Assembly (NCBI RefSeq): GCF_900067135.1
Contig: NZ_FJUR01000002.1
Coordinates: 1,043,501-1,107,500 of the forward strand
Source of the DNA: Rhizobium sp. 9140
GTDB lineage: Bacteria > Pseudomonadota > Alphaproteobacteria > Rhizobiales > Rhizobiaceae
Reading direction: 5' to 3'
DNA: 64,000 nt
Positions 1 through 9,027 of this stretch are shown here, in pieces. Each line of letters begins with the position of its first letter. Position 1 is the first letter of the stretch. The notes under the pieces were generated by a model. That model was not told where the DNA came from, made no database searches, and worked only from the letters and a program-made list of their open reading frames with translations. Position numbers and translations under genes: made by a program.

Positions 1-1241
1 GTGATCTCGCCGCGCATGACGGTGCCGATGACATCACGCTGGGTGCGCCAGATCCGCACCGAGTCCCCGCCCGGATAACCGGCCCAGGGCAGCGAGCGTT
101 CGGCCTGCAGCGAGGCCGTCTTGACGTTCGGATGCTCGGCATAATAGGGGGCGAGATAGTCCGGGCCGGTCGCGAGCTTGTTGGTCGGCAGATAGCCGGT
201 GATGCGCACGATGAGGTTCTGCGCCTCGGGGCCGGTGATCCACTTCAGGTACTTCCAGGCGGCATCCTGCCGGGCCTTGTCCTGCGTCAGGATGACGGCG
301 GAGTTGCCGCCCGTCGGCACGCCGCCCTTTTCCGCATTGTCGAGCGGGAAGGTCGCGGTCTTCAGCTCGAAGCGGTCGCCGACCAGCCCCTCGATCGTCT
401 GCACATGGGCGGGCGTCGAGAAGATGAAGCCGGTGAGGCCCGCGCCGAACTGCTGGCGCGACTGGTCCCAGTCGAGCAGCGTCTGGCCGCCGTCGGTGAC
501 GAAGCGGCGTGCGAGCTTCAGCGCATTGAGACCGGTCTCGTTGTCGAAGGCAACGGTCTTGGTGGCGGGATCGACCAAGTGTCCGCCCTGCTGGAAGATC
601 AGCGACTGCCAGAGCCAGTCGTCCGGCCAGCCATTGATGTCGTAGCCCATGCCGGCGATCTTCGGGTCGAGCGCGTGGATCTTGGCAGCCAGCGCAATGA
701 CCTCCTCGAAGGTCTTCGGCATGTTGTCCGGGTCGCCACCGGCTTTGCGCACCAGCTCGGCATTCACATACATGATCGGCGAGGAGGCGTTGACCGGCAG
801 GCCGTACTGCTTGCCGTCGACCTGGCCGAGCGCCGACATCTTCGGGCTGTAGTTCTTCTCGAGGAAGGCCGCGCCGCCTTCGGCCTCGATGAAGGGACCG
901 AGATCCGTGATCTGGTTGCGCGGCGCCAGCGTGTGCACCAGCTCGCCCGTCAGATTGTAGCCGGAGAAATAAACGTCGGGAAGATTGCCGGTGACGGCCG
1001 CGCGCAGCACCTGCTGCTGGCCTTCATTGTAGCCTGCGGCGGGCGCGAGGAAATTGATCTTGATCGTCGGGTTGTTCTTCATGAACGCATCGGCCAGCGG
1101 CTGATGGAATTTCGTGAAGCCGGGCAGGTTGTAGAGGACGTTCAGCGTGATCTCGTCGCTGGCGGAAGCGGCCGGGCTGAGGCCGGCCATGGCAAGGCCG
1201 AAGACGAGGCCGCGGAGGGCGGTGCGTCGGGTCAGGGTCAT
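1..1241 (-). CDS. ABC transporter extracellular sugar-binding protein (3' end beyond window)
   Basis: The minus-strand frame is open from the ATG at 1241 to the window edge, about 413 codons, so the C-terminus is cut off by the window. The N-terminus has two arginines, a hydrophobic stretch and an Ala-Ser-Ala type cleavage site, which fits a secreted periplasmic protein. The last visible part contains WRTQRDVI, typical of the C-terminal region of family 1 (UgpB/MalE-like) solute-binding proteins. An in-frame ATG at 1253 is an alternative start. It is the last gene of the operon ATPase-permease-permease-binding protein. The substrate is probably a sugar, polyol or glycerophosphodiester but cannot be read from the sequence. 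Confidence 0.8.
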   Translation of the reverse strand, partial: MTLTRRTALRGLVFGLAMAGLSPAASASDEITLNVLYNLPGFTKFHQPLADAFMKNNPTIKINFLAPAAGYNEGQQQVLRAAVTGNLPDVYFSGYNLTGELVHTLAPRNQITDLGPFIEAEGGAAFLEKNYSPKMSALGQVDGKQYGLPVNASSPIMYVNAELVRKAGGDPDNMPKTFEEVIALAAKIHALDPKIAGMGYDINGWPDDWLWQSLIFQQGGHLVDPATKTVAFDNETGLNALKLARRFVTDGGQTLLDWDQSRQQFGAGLTGFIFSTPAHVQTIEGLVGDRFELKTATFPLDNAEKGGVPTGGNSAVILTQDKARQDAAWKYLKWITGPEAQNLIVRITGYLPTNKLATGPDYLAPYYAEHPNVKTASLQAERSLPWAGYPGGDSVRIWRTQRDVIGTVMRGEI

Positions 1242-1317
1242 CGAAGTCTCCATAGGACGTGCGGTAGCGGGAGGTTTGGGAGGTTGGGTTGGGTCGGGAG
1301 GGGTGGCTCGGGCGGCG

Positions 1318-2139
1318 TCACTTGACGCCGGTCATGGTGATGCCCGCGATGAAATGCCGCCGGACGAGGAGGAAGCAGACCAGCATGGGGGCGGTGATGA
1401 GCGTGGCGCCAGCCATCAGCGCGCCGTAGTTGGCGCCGGTCTCCACATCGGAGAAGAACAGCATGCCGAGCGGCGGCGGCGCGAGGTTGGTGTCGGACAC
1501 GACGATCATCGGCCAGTAGAGATCGTTCCAGTGCGCGACGAGGGAGAAGACCGTGAAGGCGGCGAGCGACGGCAGCGAGCCGCGCAGGACGAGCCGCCAG
1601 CAGATCTCCAGTTCCGAAAAGCCGTCGAGCCGTGCGGCCTCGATGATCTCGTTCGGATAGCTGCGGAAGGACTGGTGGAAGAGGAAGATGGCGAAGACCG
1701 ACAGGAAGAACGGCGCCATCATCGCGAAATAGCTGTTGAGCAACTCGGCCTTGGCCAACCCCACGAAGAGCGGCAGCGCCAGCGCCTGGATAGGCACGCA
1801 GAGGGCCGCGATGACCAGCGACATCAGCAGGCGGCGGCCGGGAAAGCGCAGCTTGGCCAGCGCATAGGCTGCCGGCACGGCCGTCAGCACCTGCACGACG
1901 AGAATGCCGAGGCAGACGATGACGCCGTTCAGCATGAACCGGGCCATCGGCACCTGACCGGCGGCGCGGGCATAATTCTCGACGGCGTCGAACGTCCTGG
2001 GGATCGGCCAGAGAGAGACGTCGAAGATCTCGGCCGGCGAGCGGATGGAGGTCAGCACCATCCAGTAGAACGGCAGCAGCATGAACCCGGCGCCGAGCGC
2101 CAGAACGGCATGCGGGGCGAGCCTGCGCAGAGCGGTCAT
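1318..2139 (-). CDS. ABC transporter permease, MalG/UgpE type
   Basis: This 273-residue inner-membrane protein has about six hydrophobic segments and the EAA loop (EAARLDG at residues 167-173) that contacts the ATPase. Its length and the short N-terminus fit the MalG-type (second) permease of carbohydrate uptake systems. The ATG at 2139 overlaps the stop codon of the preceding permease as ATGA, implying translational coupling. A gap of about 75 bp separates it from the binding-protein gene downstream. Confidence 0.88.
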   Translation of the reverse strand: MTALRRLAPHAVLALGAGFMLLPFYWMVLTSIRSPAEIFDVSLWPIPRTFDAVENYARAAGQVPMARFMLNGVIVCLGILVVQVLTAVPAAYALAKLRFPGRRLLMSLVIAALCVPIQALALPLFVGLAKAELLNSYFAMMAPFFLSVFAIFLFHQSFRSYPNEIIEAARLDGFSELEICWRLVLRGSLPSLAAFTVFSLVAHWNDLYWPMIVVSDTNLAPPPLGMLFFSDVETGANYGALMAGATLITAPMLVCFLLVRRHFIAGITMTGVK

Positions 2140-3068
2140 CAATAATGCACCTTCCGGTCGAGATGCAGGGTCTGCCCGATGGACAGCACGAGCACGATGG
2201 CAAGAAAGATCAGGGTGAGGGCCGCGGCATAGCCGGTGTTCGAATATTCGAAGCCTTCGAGATAGAGATCGAACAGCAGCGTCTCGGAACCGGACCGGCC
2301 CTTTGTCAGCACGGCCACCGTCTCGAACACCTTGAAGGCGGATATCGAGGTGGTCACGATGACGAACATCGTCGTCGGCCCGAGCATCGGCCATGTCACG
2401 GTGAGGAAACGGTCGAGCGAACTCTTGGCACCATCGAGCCGTGCCGCTTCGTAAAGGTCCTTCGAAATGGCGGTGAGGCCGGCCAGGAAGAGCACCATGT
2501 TGAAGCCGAGCACCTGCCAGATGCCGATGAGCGCCATGGTCGGGATGAGCAGCGACGGGTTCGACAGAAAGCTGACCGGCTCGAAGCCGAGCCAGGTGAT
2601 GGCGGCGTTGACAGGCCCGAGCGACGGGTGAAGCAGGAACTGCCAGACGGTGGCCATGGCGACCAGCGTCGCCGTGACCGGCAGGAAATAGGCGACCTCC
2701 CAGAAGGCCCGGCTGCGCTTCGTGCCGTGGACGAGGAGCGCGACGCCCAGCGCGAGGAACACGCCGAAGGGAATGACGAGAGCAGCATAAAGCACCGTGT
2801 TGGACAGCGCGCGCAGGAAGACCGTATCGCGGAACGCCTTGGTGAAGTTCTCCACCCCGACGAAACGGATCGACAGGGCGCCGAGCTGATAGTCCGTGAC
2901 GGAGAAGATGGCGAGCAGCAGCATGGGCAGGATATAGATCGCCAGAAGCAGGAACACGGCCGGGGCCGAAAACATCAGGCCGTTGCGCATCATGCGCCGT
3001 TCGCCGCTGCTGGACGAGGCGACGCCGGGTTGGACCGGCAGCGACATATCGGTCGGAACCGCCGTCAT
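2139..3068 (-). CDS. ABC transporter permease, MalF/UgpA type
   Basis: This 309-residue membrane protein has an extended polar N-terminus of about 30 residues, a first transmembrane segment around residues 30-55, and the EAA motif in YEAARLDGAKSS. It pairs with the MalG-type permease downstream to form the channel of a carbohydrate ABC importer. Both its start (ATGA with the ATPase stop at 3065-3068) and its stop (with the next permease start) overlap neighbouring genes, so the three form one tightly coupled operon. Confidence 0.88.
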   Translation of the reverse strand: MTAVPTDMSLPVQPGVASSSSGERRMMRNGLMFSAPAVFLLLAIYILPMLLLAIFSVTDYQLGALSIRFVGVENFTKAFRDTVFLRALSNTVLYAALVIPFGVFLALGVALLVHGTKRSRAFWEVAYFLPVTATLVAMATVWQFLLHPSLGPVNAAITWLGFEPVSFLSNPSLLIPTMALIGIWQVLGFNMVLFLAGLTAISKDLYEAARLDGAKSSLDRFLTVTWPMLGPTTMFVIVTTSISAFKVFETVAVLTKGRSGSETLLFDLYLEGFEYSNTGYAAALTLIFLAIVLVLSIGQTLHLDRKVHY

Positions 3069-4243
3069 GCCAGCACCCGCTCGCGCACGGTGAGCGGCCG
3101 GCGCAGGTCGTCCGCGCCGAAGAGATGCGCACGCTCTGCATGGAAGCCGAGATGGACGTTGCCCTCCGATACGACTCCCGGCTTTGCCGTTGCGCTCTGG
3201 CGCACGGTGAGAAGCACCGTGGGATCGGCAAGAAGCTGGCAGGTCAGGTAGCGATCGGCGCCATGGGTCTCGCTCCGCAGAACCGTGACGGTTAGACCGT
3301 CATTCGAAGAACGGCCTTCGTTCAAGGAACGGCCTTCGCCGGCAAGAAAGAGGTCTTCCGACCGCAGGCCGAGCGTGGCCGGGCCGGTCTCGCCCGCGGT
3401 GCGCAGGCCGAGCGCCTGCCCGAAGGCGGAAATCTCACCGGCCGTATCGACATCGACCGGCAGCAGGTTGATCGACGGCGAGCCGATGAAGCGCGCGACG
3501 GTCAGTGTCGCCGGCTGGCGATAGAGGTCGTCCGGCGTTCCCAGCTGCTCGATGCGTCCTTCCGACATCAGCGCGATACGATCCGACATGGTCAGCGCCT
3601 CGATCTGGTCGTGGGTGACGTAGACGAAGGTGGCGCCGAGGCGGCGATGCAGCGAGACGAGTTCCTGGCGCATATGGGCGCGCAGCTTGGCATCGAGGTT
3701 CGACAGCGGTTCGTCCATGAGGAAGGCTGCGGGCGAGCGCACGAGGGCGCGGGCGAGCGCCACGCGCTGCCGCTGACCGCCCGAAAGCTGCGACGGTTTG
3801 CGATCGATGAGGTGGCCGATCTGCAGCATGCCCGCTGCACGTTCGACATCCTCCGTGATGGCGTTCCGGATCTTCGACGTGCCGAACAGGCCGCCGACCA
3901 CTGGCAGCCGCGCCGACAGGGGTAGGCGGCGCATGCGCAGCGGCGTGGCTATATTTTCCCGCACGCTCATATGCGGATAGAGCGCGTAGGACTGGAACAC
4001 CATGGCCAGGTTGCGATCGCTTGGATCGACATTCGTCACCTCGCCGCCGCCGATGGCGACCGCCCCCTGATCCGGACTTTCAAGGCCCGCAATGATTCTC
4101 AGCAGAGTGGACTTGCCGCAACCCGACATGCCGACCAGCGACAGAAATTCGCCGGGTCGGATGGAAAGATCGATGCCCTTGAGGACCTCGTCCGGCCCGA
4201 ACCGTTTTCTGATGTTGCGAAGATCGATGGCGTGCGACGACAT
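3065..4243 (-). CDS. Carbohydrate ABC transporter ATPase, MalK/UgpC family
   Basis: This 392-residue protein energises the adjacent importer. Visible motifs are Walker A (GMSGCGKST, residues 38-46), signature LSGGQ (153-157), Walker B ending in MDEP (E178) and the switch His (H211 in THDQ), followed by a C-terminal TOBE-type region. Compared with usual MalK/UgpC proteins it carries an extra stretch of about 15-20 residues near 105-130, between the Q-loop and the signature. A short duplicated peptide (EGRSLNEGRSSN) lies in the C-terminal domain. It is the first gene of the operon, which is unusual because the binding protein commonly comes first. Confidence 0.9.
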   Translation of the reverse strand: MSSHAIDLRNIRKRFGPDEVLKGIDLSIRPGEFLSLVGMSGCGKSTLLRIIAGLESPDQGAVAIGGGEVTNVDPSDRNLAMVFQSYALYPHMSVRENIATPLRMRRLPLSARLPVVGGLFGTSKIRNAITEDVERAAGMLQIGHLIDRKPSQLSGGQRQRVALARALVRSPAAFLMDEPLSNLDAKLRAHMRQELVSLHRRLGATFVYVTHDQIEALTMSDRIALMSEGRIEQLGTPDDLYRQPATLTVARFIGSPSINLLPVDVDTAGEISAFGQALGLRTAGETGPATLGLRSEDLFLAGEGRSLNEGRSSNDGLTVTVLRSETHGADRYLTCQLLADPTVLLTVRQSATAKPGVVSEGNVHLGFHAERAHLFGADDLRRPLTVRERVLA

Positions 4244-4465
4244 GATGCGCTCCTGTTCCGAGGCGCGTATGCGGCCTCGAGATGACAGGCGGACAACCGT
4301 TTGACGAAAGATCGATGACAGTCGGCGTCAGGAGCCGCCGCTTTCGCAAACGTGCCATCCTCGCAAGAGCCTTGTGGGTTCAGGTCATCGGCAAATCCCC
4401 GCTCGCCAATTCACAAGCCTTCCGTTAACCATCTGAGACAGCACGTGCGACGAAGCGGAGACGAC

Positions 4466-5377
4466 ATGCGTAGAGCCATTATCATTCCAGTCCATTCTCC
4501 GAAAATGAACTGGATCGTATCTCTCATAAACAGCTATCTCGCCTCCGATACGTTTGCGTCTGGCGAAGATCAGCCGAGAATCGTTCTCGCCTGCTCCGAC
4601 GCAAACGAGCTTCGCCTCATATCGGCCAACCTCCTGAGCGTCGTTCGTGCAAAGTGGGTCGAGCTGATTGATGTGGACGAATATTGCAGACTTGCAATCG
4701 GCAGCGAGAGAGCTGCTCAAGCAATGCGTCAAAACGCGAATGGCGCTATCGTGAACCTCAAGAAGTTCGTGTCGCTCCATTGGGCGGCGCGTAACCACAT
4801 TGATGAGACTATCCTGATCGATGTCGATGTGATGTTCAGTCATACGGCGAGTTTCTCGGATATTTTCGACCATACGGCATCGGCGTATAGATCCAATATC
4901 GTCATCGGAACGACACTGGGACCTGAAGAGAGTATCTACAGAAAAATCAGCTATGCCTCTCTCGGCTTGCTCGCTGTGGAAGATCAGGGGAAATTGAAAA
5001 ATGACGGGACGTCCGAGGTTTATACGTGGTTTTCGAGTCCGCCATTTTATCCCGTTTCCGATGTAACTGCATTTTTTGATTACATGGCTGAGGTTCATGG
5101 GGATTTTGAAGGCTTTCTCCTGAGCCTGACATGGCACACTTTCGACAACTTCGTTTTCAATCTCTATAGGTCCGCAGTGAATGGCGTTGAGATCAAGAGT
5201 TACAACCATCTGGGTTTCGCTAACTTCGCTGAAGTTCTTTCGATGACGATGATAGACACGATCGAAGCGAAGCTCGGAGTGAAGCCGACCTGGCTGCCAT
5301 TCAGAAGTGTCGTCAATGACCCCCTCCTGGCGCTGAAGCATTCCCATGTCGGTCTGCTATTTCATGTGGATCGCTAA
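4466..5377 (+). CDS. Hypothetical protein, glycosyltransferase-like (DxD motif), lower GC
   Basis: A 303-residue protein with no family I can name. It begins with a beta-strand-like stretch (MRRAIIIPVH) and has an Ile-Asp-Val-Asp-Val segment with a DxD at 119-121, the pattern by which nucleotide-sugar glycosyltransferases bind metal. No signal peptide or membrane segment is evident. I chose the ATG at 4466 because the conserved-looking strand starts there and a GGAG precedes it; the reading frame is open from 4352. Its codon use is visibly more AT-rich than the neighbours, suggesting separate acquisition. It stands alone between a divergent ABC operon and a convergent regulator. Confidence 0.55.
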   Translation: MRRAIIIPVHSPKMNWIVSLINSYLASDTFASGEDQPRIVLACSDANELRLISANLLSVVRAKWVELIDVDEYCRLAIGSERAAQAMRQNANGAIVNLKKFVSLHWAARNHIDETILIDVDVMFSHTASFSDIFDHTASAYRSNIVIGTTLGPEESIYRKISYASLGLLAVEDQGKLKNDGTSEVYTWFSSPPFYPVSDVTAFFDYMAEVHGDFEGFLLSLTWHTFDNFVFNLYRSAVNGVEIKSYNHLGFANFAEVLSMTMIDTIEAKLGVKPTWLPFRSVVNDPLLALKHSHVGLLFHVDR

Positions 5378-5475
5378 GCCGCCCGTTCGGTGACGGGTGC
5401 TATTCCGTCGGGCAAGCTTTCTACGAGGGCCGGTGCAAAGAGCAGCGCACCCGGACGGAAGCTCCAGCCCTCTCC

Positions 5476-6876
5476 TCACGTATCCGCGAAACCAAACGGT
5501 GCCGCCGTCCGACGGAAATCGTCGATGAGGATCTGCCGGCCGATCGGGGGTTCGGCGCGCGAGGTGCAGGTGGCGCGCTGGCAGAGACGGCAAGCGATGC
5601 CGACGAGGGTCGGGGTGCGGTCGCTGTCGGGGCGGACATAGATCAGGCGGTCGGCGTGCTGCGCATCGCAGACGAGCGCGACGGCGCGATCGACCCGCGT
5701 GACGCCATAGGCGCCGCCGCCGGCGCTGACCGTGCGGGCGATGGAGAAGAAACGCTGCCCGTCGGGAAACTCCAGCCATTGCGTGACGATCTCGCCCGGC
5801 ATGCGGAAGACCTGATGGACGTTCCAGAGCGGACAGCCGCCGCCCGACGCTGAAAAGGGAAAATGCGCGCCGTCGAGCCGCTTGGAAACGTTGCCCGCGG
5901 CGTCCAGGCGGATGAAGAAGAAGGGCACGCGTTCCTGCCCCGGCTTTTGCAGCGTCGTCAGGCGGTGCGCCGTCTGCTCGAAACTGGTGGTGAATTGTCG
6001 CGACAGCGCCGCCAGATCATATCGCCGCGTTTCTACAGCCTTGGCAAAGGCGCTGTAGGGCATCAGCAGCGCGGCCGCGCCATAGCTGGCAAGCGACCGG
6101 CGTGCGAGCCGGGCGCTCGTTTCCGTCTGGAAATTCCCCTCCTGAACGGCGTCCGCAATCTCCTTGCCGAATTCGAGATAGGCGAGCTGCTGGGCGAGTT
6201 GAAACTGCTGGCTCGCCATGTCCAGGGATTCATCTAGCAGGATTTGCTTGTGATGCAGGTCGTGCCGACGCAGCGAGTCCGACATGATGGAGGAAGGAAG
6301 GCGGCGGATGCGCAGGCCATGCCGTTCCAGCAGGTACTGGGCGATGCCGCCCTTGTCCCTGACGGTCGCGGCCAGTCTCTCGGCCACGGTGTCAAGCGTG
6401 GGAAAGCTGTTTCGCCGGGCGGCGAGGAAGCGGCGCGTGGCGGCCACCGGATCGACCGTCCCCAGCCTTTGCGTGCCCTGATCGGGCAGGCGCTCGGCAA
6501 GGGCGAGCTGCTCCTCGCGATAGGCGGTGTAAAGCCGCAACAAGGCTTCGCTGAAGCCCGGAAAGCCGTTTGCCACCTCCGAGATCTCGGTGGTGGAAAG
6601 GTCGATATCGGCGAAGATCGGGTCTTTCATCACGGTCTGCAGCCGTGCCGCGTGATCGGCCCCGCCGTCACCGGCGAGATCCGCCATATCGATCTTGTAG
6701 GACCGCGCCAGCCGCAGCAGGACTTCCGCCGTCACCGGGCGGTGATTGCGCTCCATCAGGGCGATGTAGGACGCCGAGATCTCAAGGTCCGCGGCCATGT
6801 CCGACTGGGTCAGGCCAAGATTGCGCCGCAGCCGTCTGAGGCGCGCGCCGACATAGACACCCTGCTTGTCCGACAT
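5476..6876 (-). CDS. XRE-family regulator with IrrE-like domain (short-chain fatty acyl / RamB type)
   Basis: This 466-residue DNA-binding protein has an N-terminal helix-turn-helix of XRE type (about residues 9-65, with GLTQSDMAADLEISASYIALME spanning the recognition region), then a long IrrE/DUF955-like region and a C-terminal cysteine-containing domain (CRLCQRATC near residue 440). This architecture is that of RamB/PrpR-type regulators, which control acetate or propionate metabolism. It is divergent from the isocitrate lyase gene, so the obvious target is aceA and its own promoter. The intergenic inverted repeat at 6890-6920 is a candidate operator. The ligand is inferred, not visible. Confidence 0.8.
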   Translation of the reverse strand: MSDKQGVYVGARLRRLRRNLGLTQSDMAADLEISASYIALMERNHRPVTAEVLLRLARSYKIDMADLAGDGGADHAARLQTVMKDPIFADIDLSTTEISEVANGFPGFSEALLRLYTAYREEQLALAERLPDQGTQRLGTVDPVAATRRFLAARRNSFPTLDTVAERLAATVRDKGGIAQYLLERHGLRIRRLPSSIMSDSLRRHDLHHKQILLDESLDMASQQFQLAQQLAYLEFGKEIADAVQEGNFQTETSARLARRSLASYGAAALLMPYSAFAKAVETRRYDLAALSRQFTTSFEQTAHRLTTLQKPGQERVPFFFIRLDAAGNVSKRLDGAHFPFSASGGGCPLWNVHQVFRMPGEIVTQWLEFPDGQRFFSIARTVSAGGGAYGVTRVDRAVALVCDAQHADRLIYVRPDSDRTPTLVGIACRLCQRATCTSRAEPPIGRQILIDDFRRTAAPFGFADT

Positions 6877-6889
6877 GACACTTCTCCAT

Positions 6890-6920
6890 CCTTACAACAT
6901 TACAAGCAAAATTTGTAAGG
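6890..6920. promoter_or_regulatory. Inverted repeat, candidate operator of the divergent regulator/aceA promoter
   Basis: CCTTACAA at 6890-6897 is mirrored exactly by TTGTAAGG at 6913-6920, with 15 bases between. A further TTACAA lies inside at 6900-6905. It sits 14 bases upstream of the regulator start and about 80 upstream of aceA, in an otherwise GC-rich stretch. Position and symmetry suggest an operator for the XRE/IrrE regulator. Confidence 0.5.
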
Positions 6921-7002
6921 TTTGACAAGTGCACACCGAAGCCTCTGACGCGCCTGCAAAACCCGGCCTATCAAGGGTTCATCAAAACTGAGGAGTGTTC
7001 TG

Positions 7003-8595
7003 ATGGCTTACAAGACAGACTACCGGAAGATCGAAGACCTGATCGCGGCCAATACGAGCTGGAGCGGCGTCACCCCCGAGGCCGTCAGCCGCATGCGGTT
7101 GCAGAACCGCTTCAGGACGGGTCTCGACATCGCGCGCTACACCGCCGACATCATACGCCGCGACATGACGGCCTATGACGCCGATCCGGCCGACTATACC
7201 CAGTCGCTCGGCTGCTGGCACGGCTTTATCGCCCAGCAGAAGATGATCTCGATTAAGAAGCATTTCGGCACGACGAAGGGCCGTTATCTCTACCTGTCCG
7301 GCTGGATGGTCGCGGCTTTGCGCTCCGAGTTCGGCCCGCTGCCCGACCAGTCCATGCACGAGAAGACCAGCGTTCCCGCGCTGATCGAGGAACTCTACAC
7401 CTTCCTGCGTCAGGCCGATGCCCGCGAGCTCGGCGTGCTGTTCCGCGATATCGACGCGGCGCGTGAGGCCGGTGACATCGCCCGGGAGCGCCAGTTGCAG
7501 CAGGCCATCGAGAACTACCAGACGCATGTCGTTCCCGTCATCGCCGATATCGATGCCGGTTTCGGCAATGCCGAGGCGACCTATCTTCTGGCGAAGAAGA
7601 TGATCGAGGCCGGCGCCTGCGCCCTTCAGATCGAGAACCAGGTTTCCGACGAGAAGCAGTGCGGCCACCAGGACGGCAAGGTCACGGTTCCCCACGAGGA
7701 CTTCATCGCGAAGATCCGCGCCTGCCGCTATGCGTTCCTCGAACTGGGCATCGACAACGGCATCATCGTCGCCCGCACCGACTCGCTCGGCGCCGGCCTG
7801 ACCAAGCAGATCGCCGTCAGCACGGAAGCCGGCGATATCGGCGACCTTTACAATTCCTACCTCGATTGCGAGGAAGTTGCCGATATCAGCTCTCTCAATG
7901 GCGATGTCATCATCAACCGTGGCGGCAAGTTGATGCGCCCGAAGCGCCTGCCGTCCAACCTCTACCAGTTCCGGGAAGGCACCGGCGCGGACCGTTGCGT
8001 TCTCGATTGCATCACCTCGCTCCAGAACGGCGCAGACCTGTTGTGGATCGAAACGGAAAAGCCGCATATCGAGCAGATCGCCGGCATGGTTGATCGCGTT
8101 CGCGAGGTCATTCCGAATGCCAAGCTGGTCTACAACAACTCGCCGTCGTTCAACTGGACGCTGAACTTCCGCCAGCAGGTCTTCGACGCCTGGACGAAGG
8201 AGGGCAAGGACGTATCGGCCTATGACCGCGCCCGTCTGATGAGCGTCGATTACGACGCGACGCCGCTCGGCGAGGAGGCGGATGCGTGGATCCGGACGTT
8301 CCAGCGCGATGCTGCCAAGCGCGCCGGCATCTTCCACCACCTGATCACGCTGCCGACCTACCACACGGCGGCCCTGTCGACGGACAATCTGGCGAAGGAG
8401 TACTTCGGCGACGCCGGCATGCTCGGCTACGTCAAGGGCGTCCAGAGGAAGGAGATCCGCGAAGGCATCGCCTGCGTCAAGCACCAGAACATGGCCGGCT
8501 CCGACCTCGGCGACGACCACAAGGAATATTTCGCAGGCGACGCTGCCCTAAAGGCCGGCGGCTCGCACAACACGATGAACCAGTTCGCCGCCTGA
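7003..8595 (+). CDS. aceA: Isocitrate lyase, long (531-residue type) form
   Basis: Isocitrate lyase splits isocitrate into glyoxylate and succinate, the first step of the glyoxylate shunt needed for growth on acetate or fatty acids. The 530-residue protein carries the active-site stretch KQCGH (residues 218-222, catalytic Cys220) and metal-binding acidic residues in DIDAGFGN (182-189). Length and the Q in place of the second K of the usual KKCGH put it in the longer subfamily seen in Pseudomonas, not the roughly 430-residue enterobacterial type. A GGAG lies 9 bases before the ATG. The divergent RamB-like regulator probably controls it. Methylisocitrate lyase is a less likely alternative. Confidence 0.92.
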   Translation: MAYKTDYRKIEDLIAANTSWSGVTPEAVSRMRLQNRFRTGLDIARYTADIIRRDMTAYDADPADYTQSLGCWHGFIAQQKMISIKKHFGTTKGRYLYLSGWMVAALRSEFGPLPDQSMHEKTSVPALIEELYTFLRQADARELGVLFRDIDAAREAGDIARERQLQQAIENYQTHVVPVIADIDAGFGNAEATYLLAKKMIEAGACALQIENQVSDEKQCGHQDGKVTVPHEDFIAKIRACRYAFLELGIDNGIIVARTDSLGAGLTKQIAVSTEAGDIGDLYNSYLDCEEVADISSLNGDVIINRGGKLMRPKRLPSNLYQFREGTGADRCVLDCITSLQNGADLLWIETEKPHIEQIAGMVDRVREVIPNAKLVYNNSPSFNWTLNFRQQVFDAWTKEGKDVSAYDRARLMSVDYDATPLGEEADAWIRTFQRDAAKRAGIFHHLITLPTYHTAALSTDNLAKEYFGDAGMLGYVKGVQRKEIREGIACVKHQNMAGSDLGDDHKEYFAGDAALKAGGSHNTMNQFAA

Positions 8596-8668
8596 AGGCA
8601 GCCGTGAAGGGCACGCGCGCAAACGCGTCCCTTGAGTTTCAGGCGATCACGAACAGATTTGGCTATTT

Positions 8669-8702
8669 GCATGAGCGCGGGGTGGAAGCCCCGCGCTCAT
8701 GC
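8669..8702. terminator. Rho-independent type terminator after aceA
   Basis: A 14-bp perfect stem (GCATGAGCGCGGGG pairing with CCCCGCGCTCATGC) with a 6-base loop, followed by ATTTTGTGTT, lies 73 bases past the aceA stop codon. Confidence 0.8.
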
Positions 8703-9027
8703 ATTTTGTGTTGTGCGAAAATGGGGGCGTGCTGATCTCGAGGGCGATCTACGGCCCCTGACAATGTAGATATTCTAATCATTCCTCCGATTATTCTAAA
8801 TGGAGCTAATTTCTCTTCCCTCGTAATGTCGTGTCGGAAGCCGCTGTGGGAGGCGGCTGAGAGGGGTGCGGACAGAGGACCGCGCTCTTCGGGAGGAGAC
8901 GAACACGCAATCGACGCCGTTTTGACGGGCGGGCAGCCATGCCCGAACGGCAGCGGAATGTCCGTTGCCGACCCTGTCTCCGGCCGGTCTCTCTTCAACC
9001 GCGTTGTCACCAGCCGAGGATATTGAC
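8703..9027 (+). promoter_or_regulatory. Intergenic region upstream of the sugar-acid operon
   Basis: About 325 bases without a convincing gene. The part at roughly 8760-8830 is AT-rich compared with the surroundings and is the likely promoter and regulator-binding zone for the operon starting at 9028. A weak Shine-Dalgarno (CCGAGG) lies near 9013-9018. No clear operator palindrome was recognised. Confidence 0.35.

Noticed and set aside
132..2145. Long plus-strand frames opposite the first ABC operon
   Set aside because: Antisense shadows of the binding-protein and permease genes, whose motifs and overlaps are clear.
1318..3231. 637-codon minus-strand frame that could be read as a fused permease
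   Set aside because: Only the last 273 codons, from the ATG at 2139, look like a permease; the upstream part is out-of-frame translation of the MalF-type permease gene.
6982..8520. 512-codon minus-strand frame opposite aceA
   Set aside because: Antisense shadow of isocitrate lyase.
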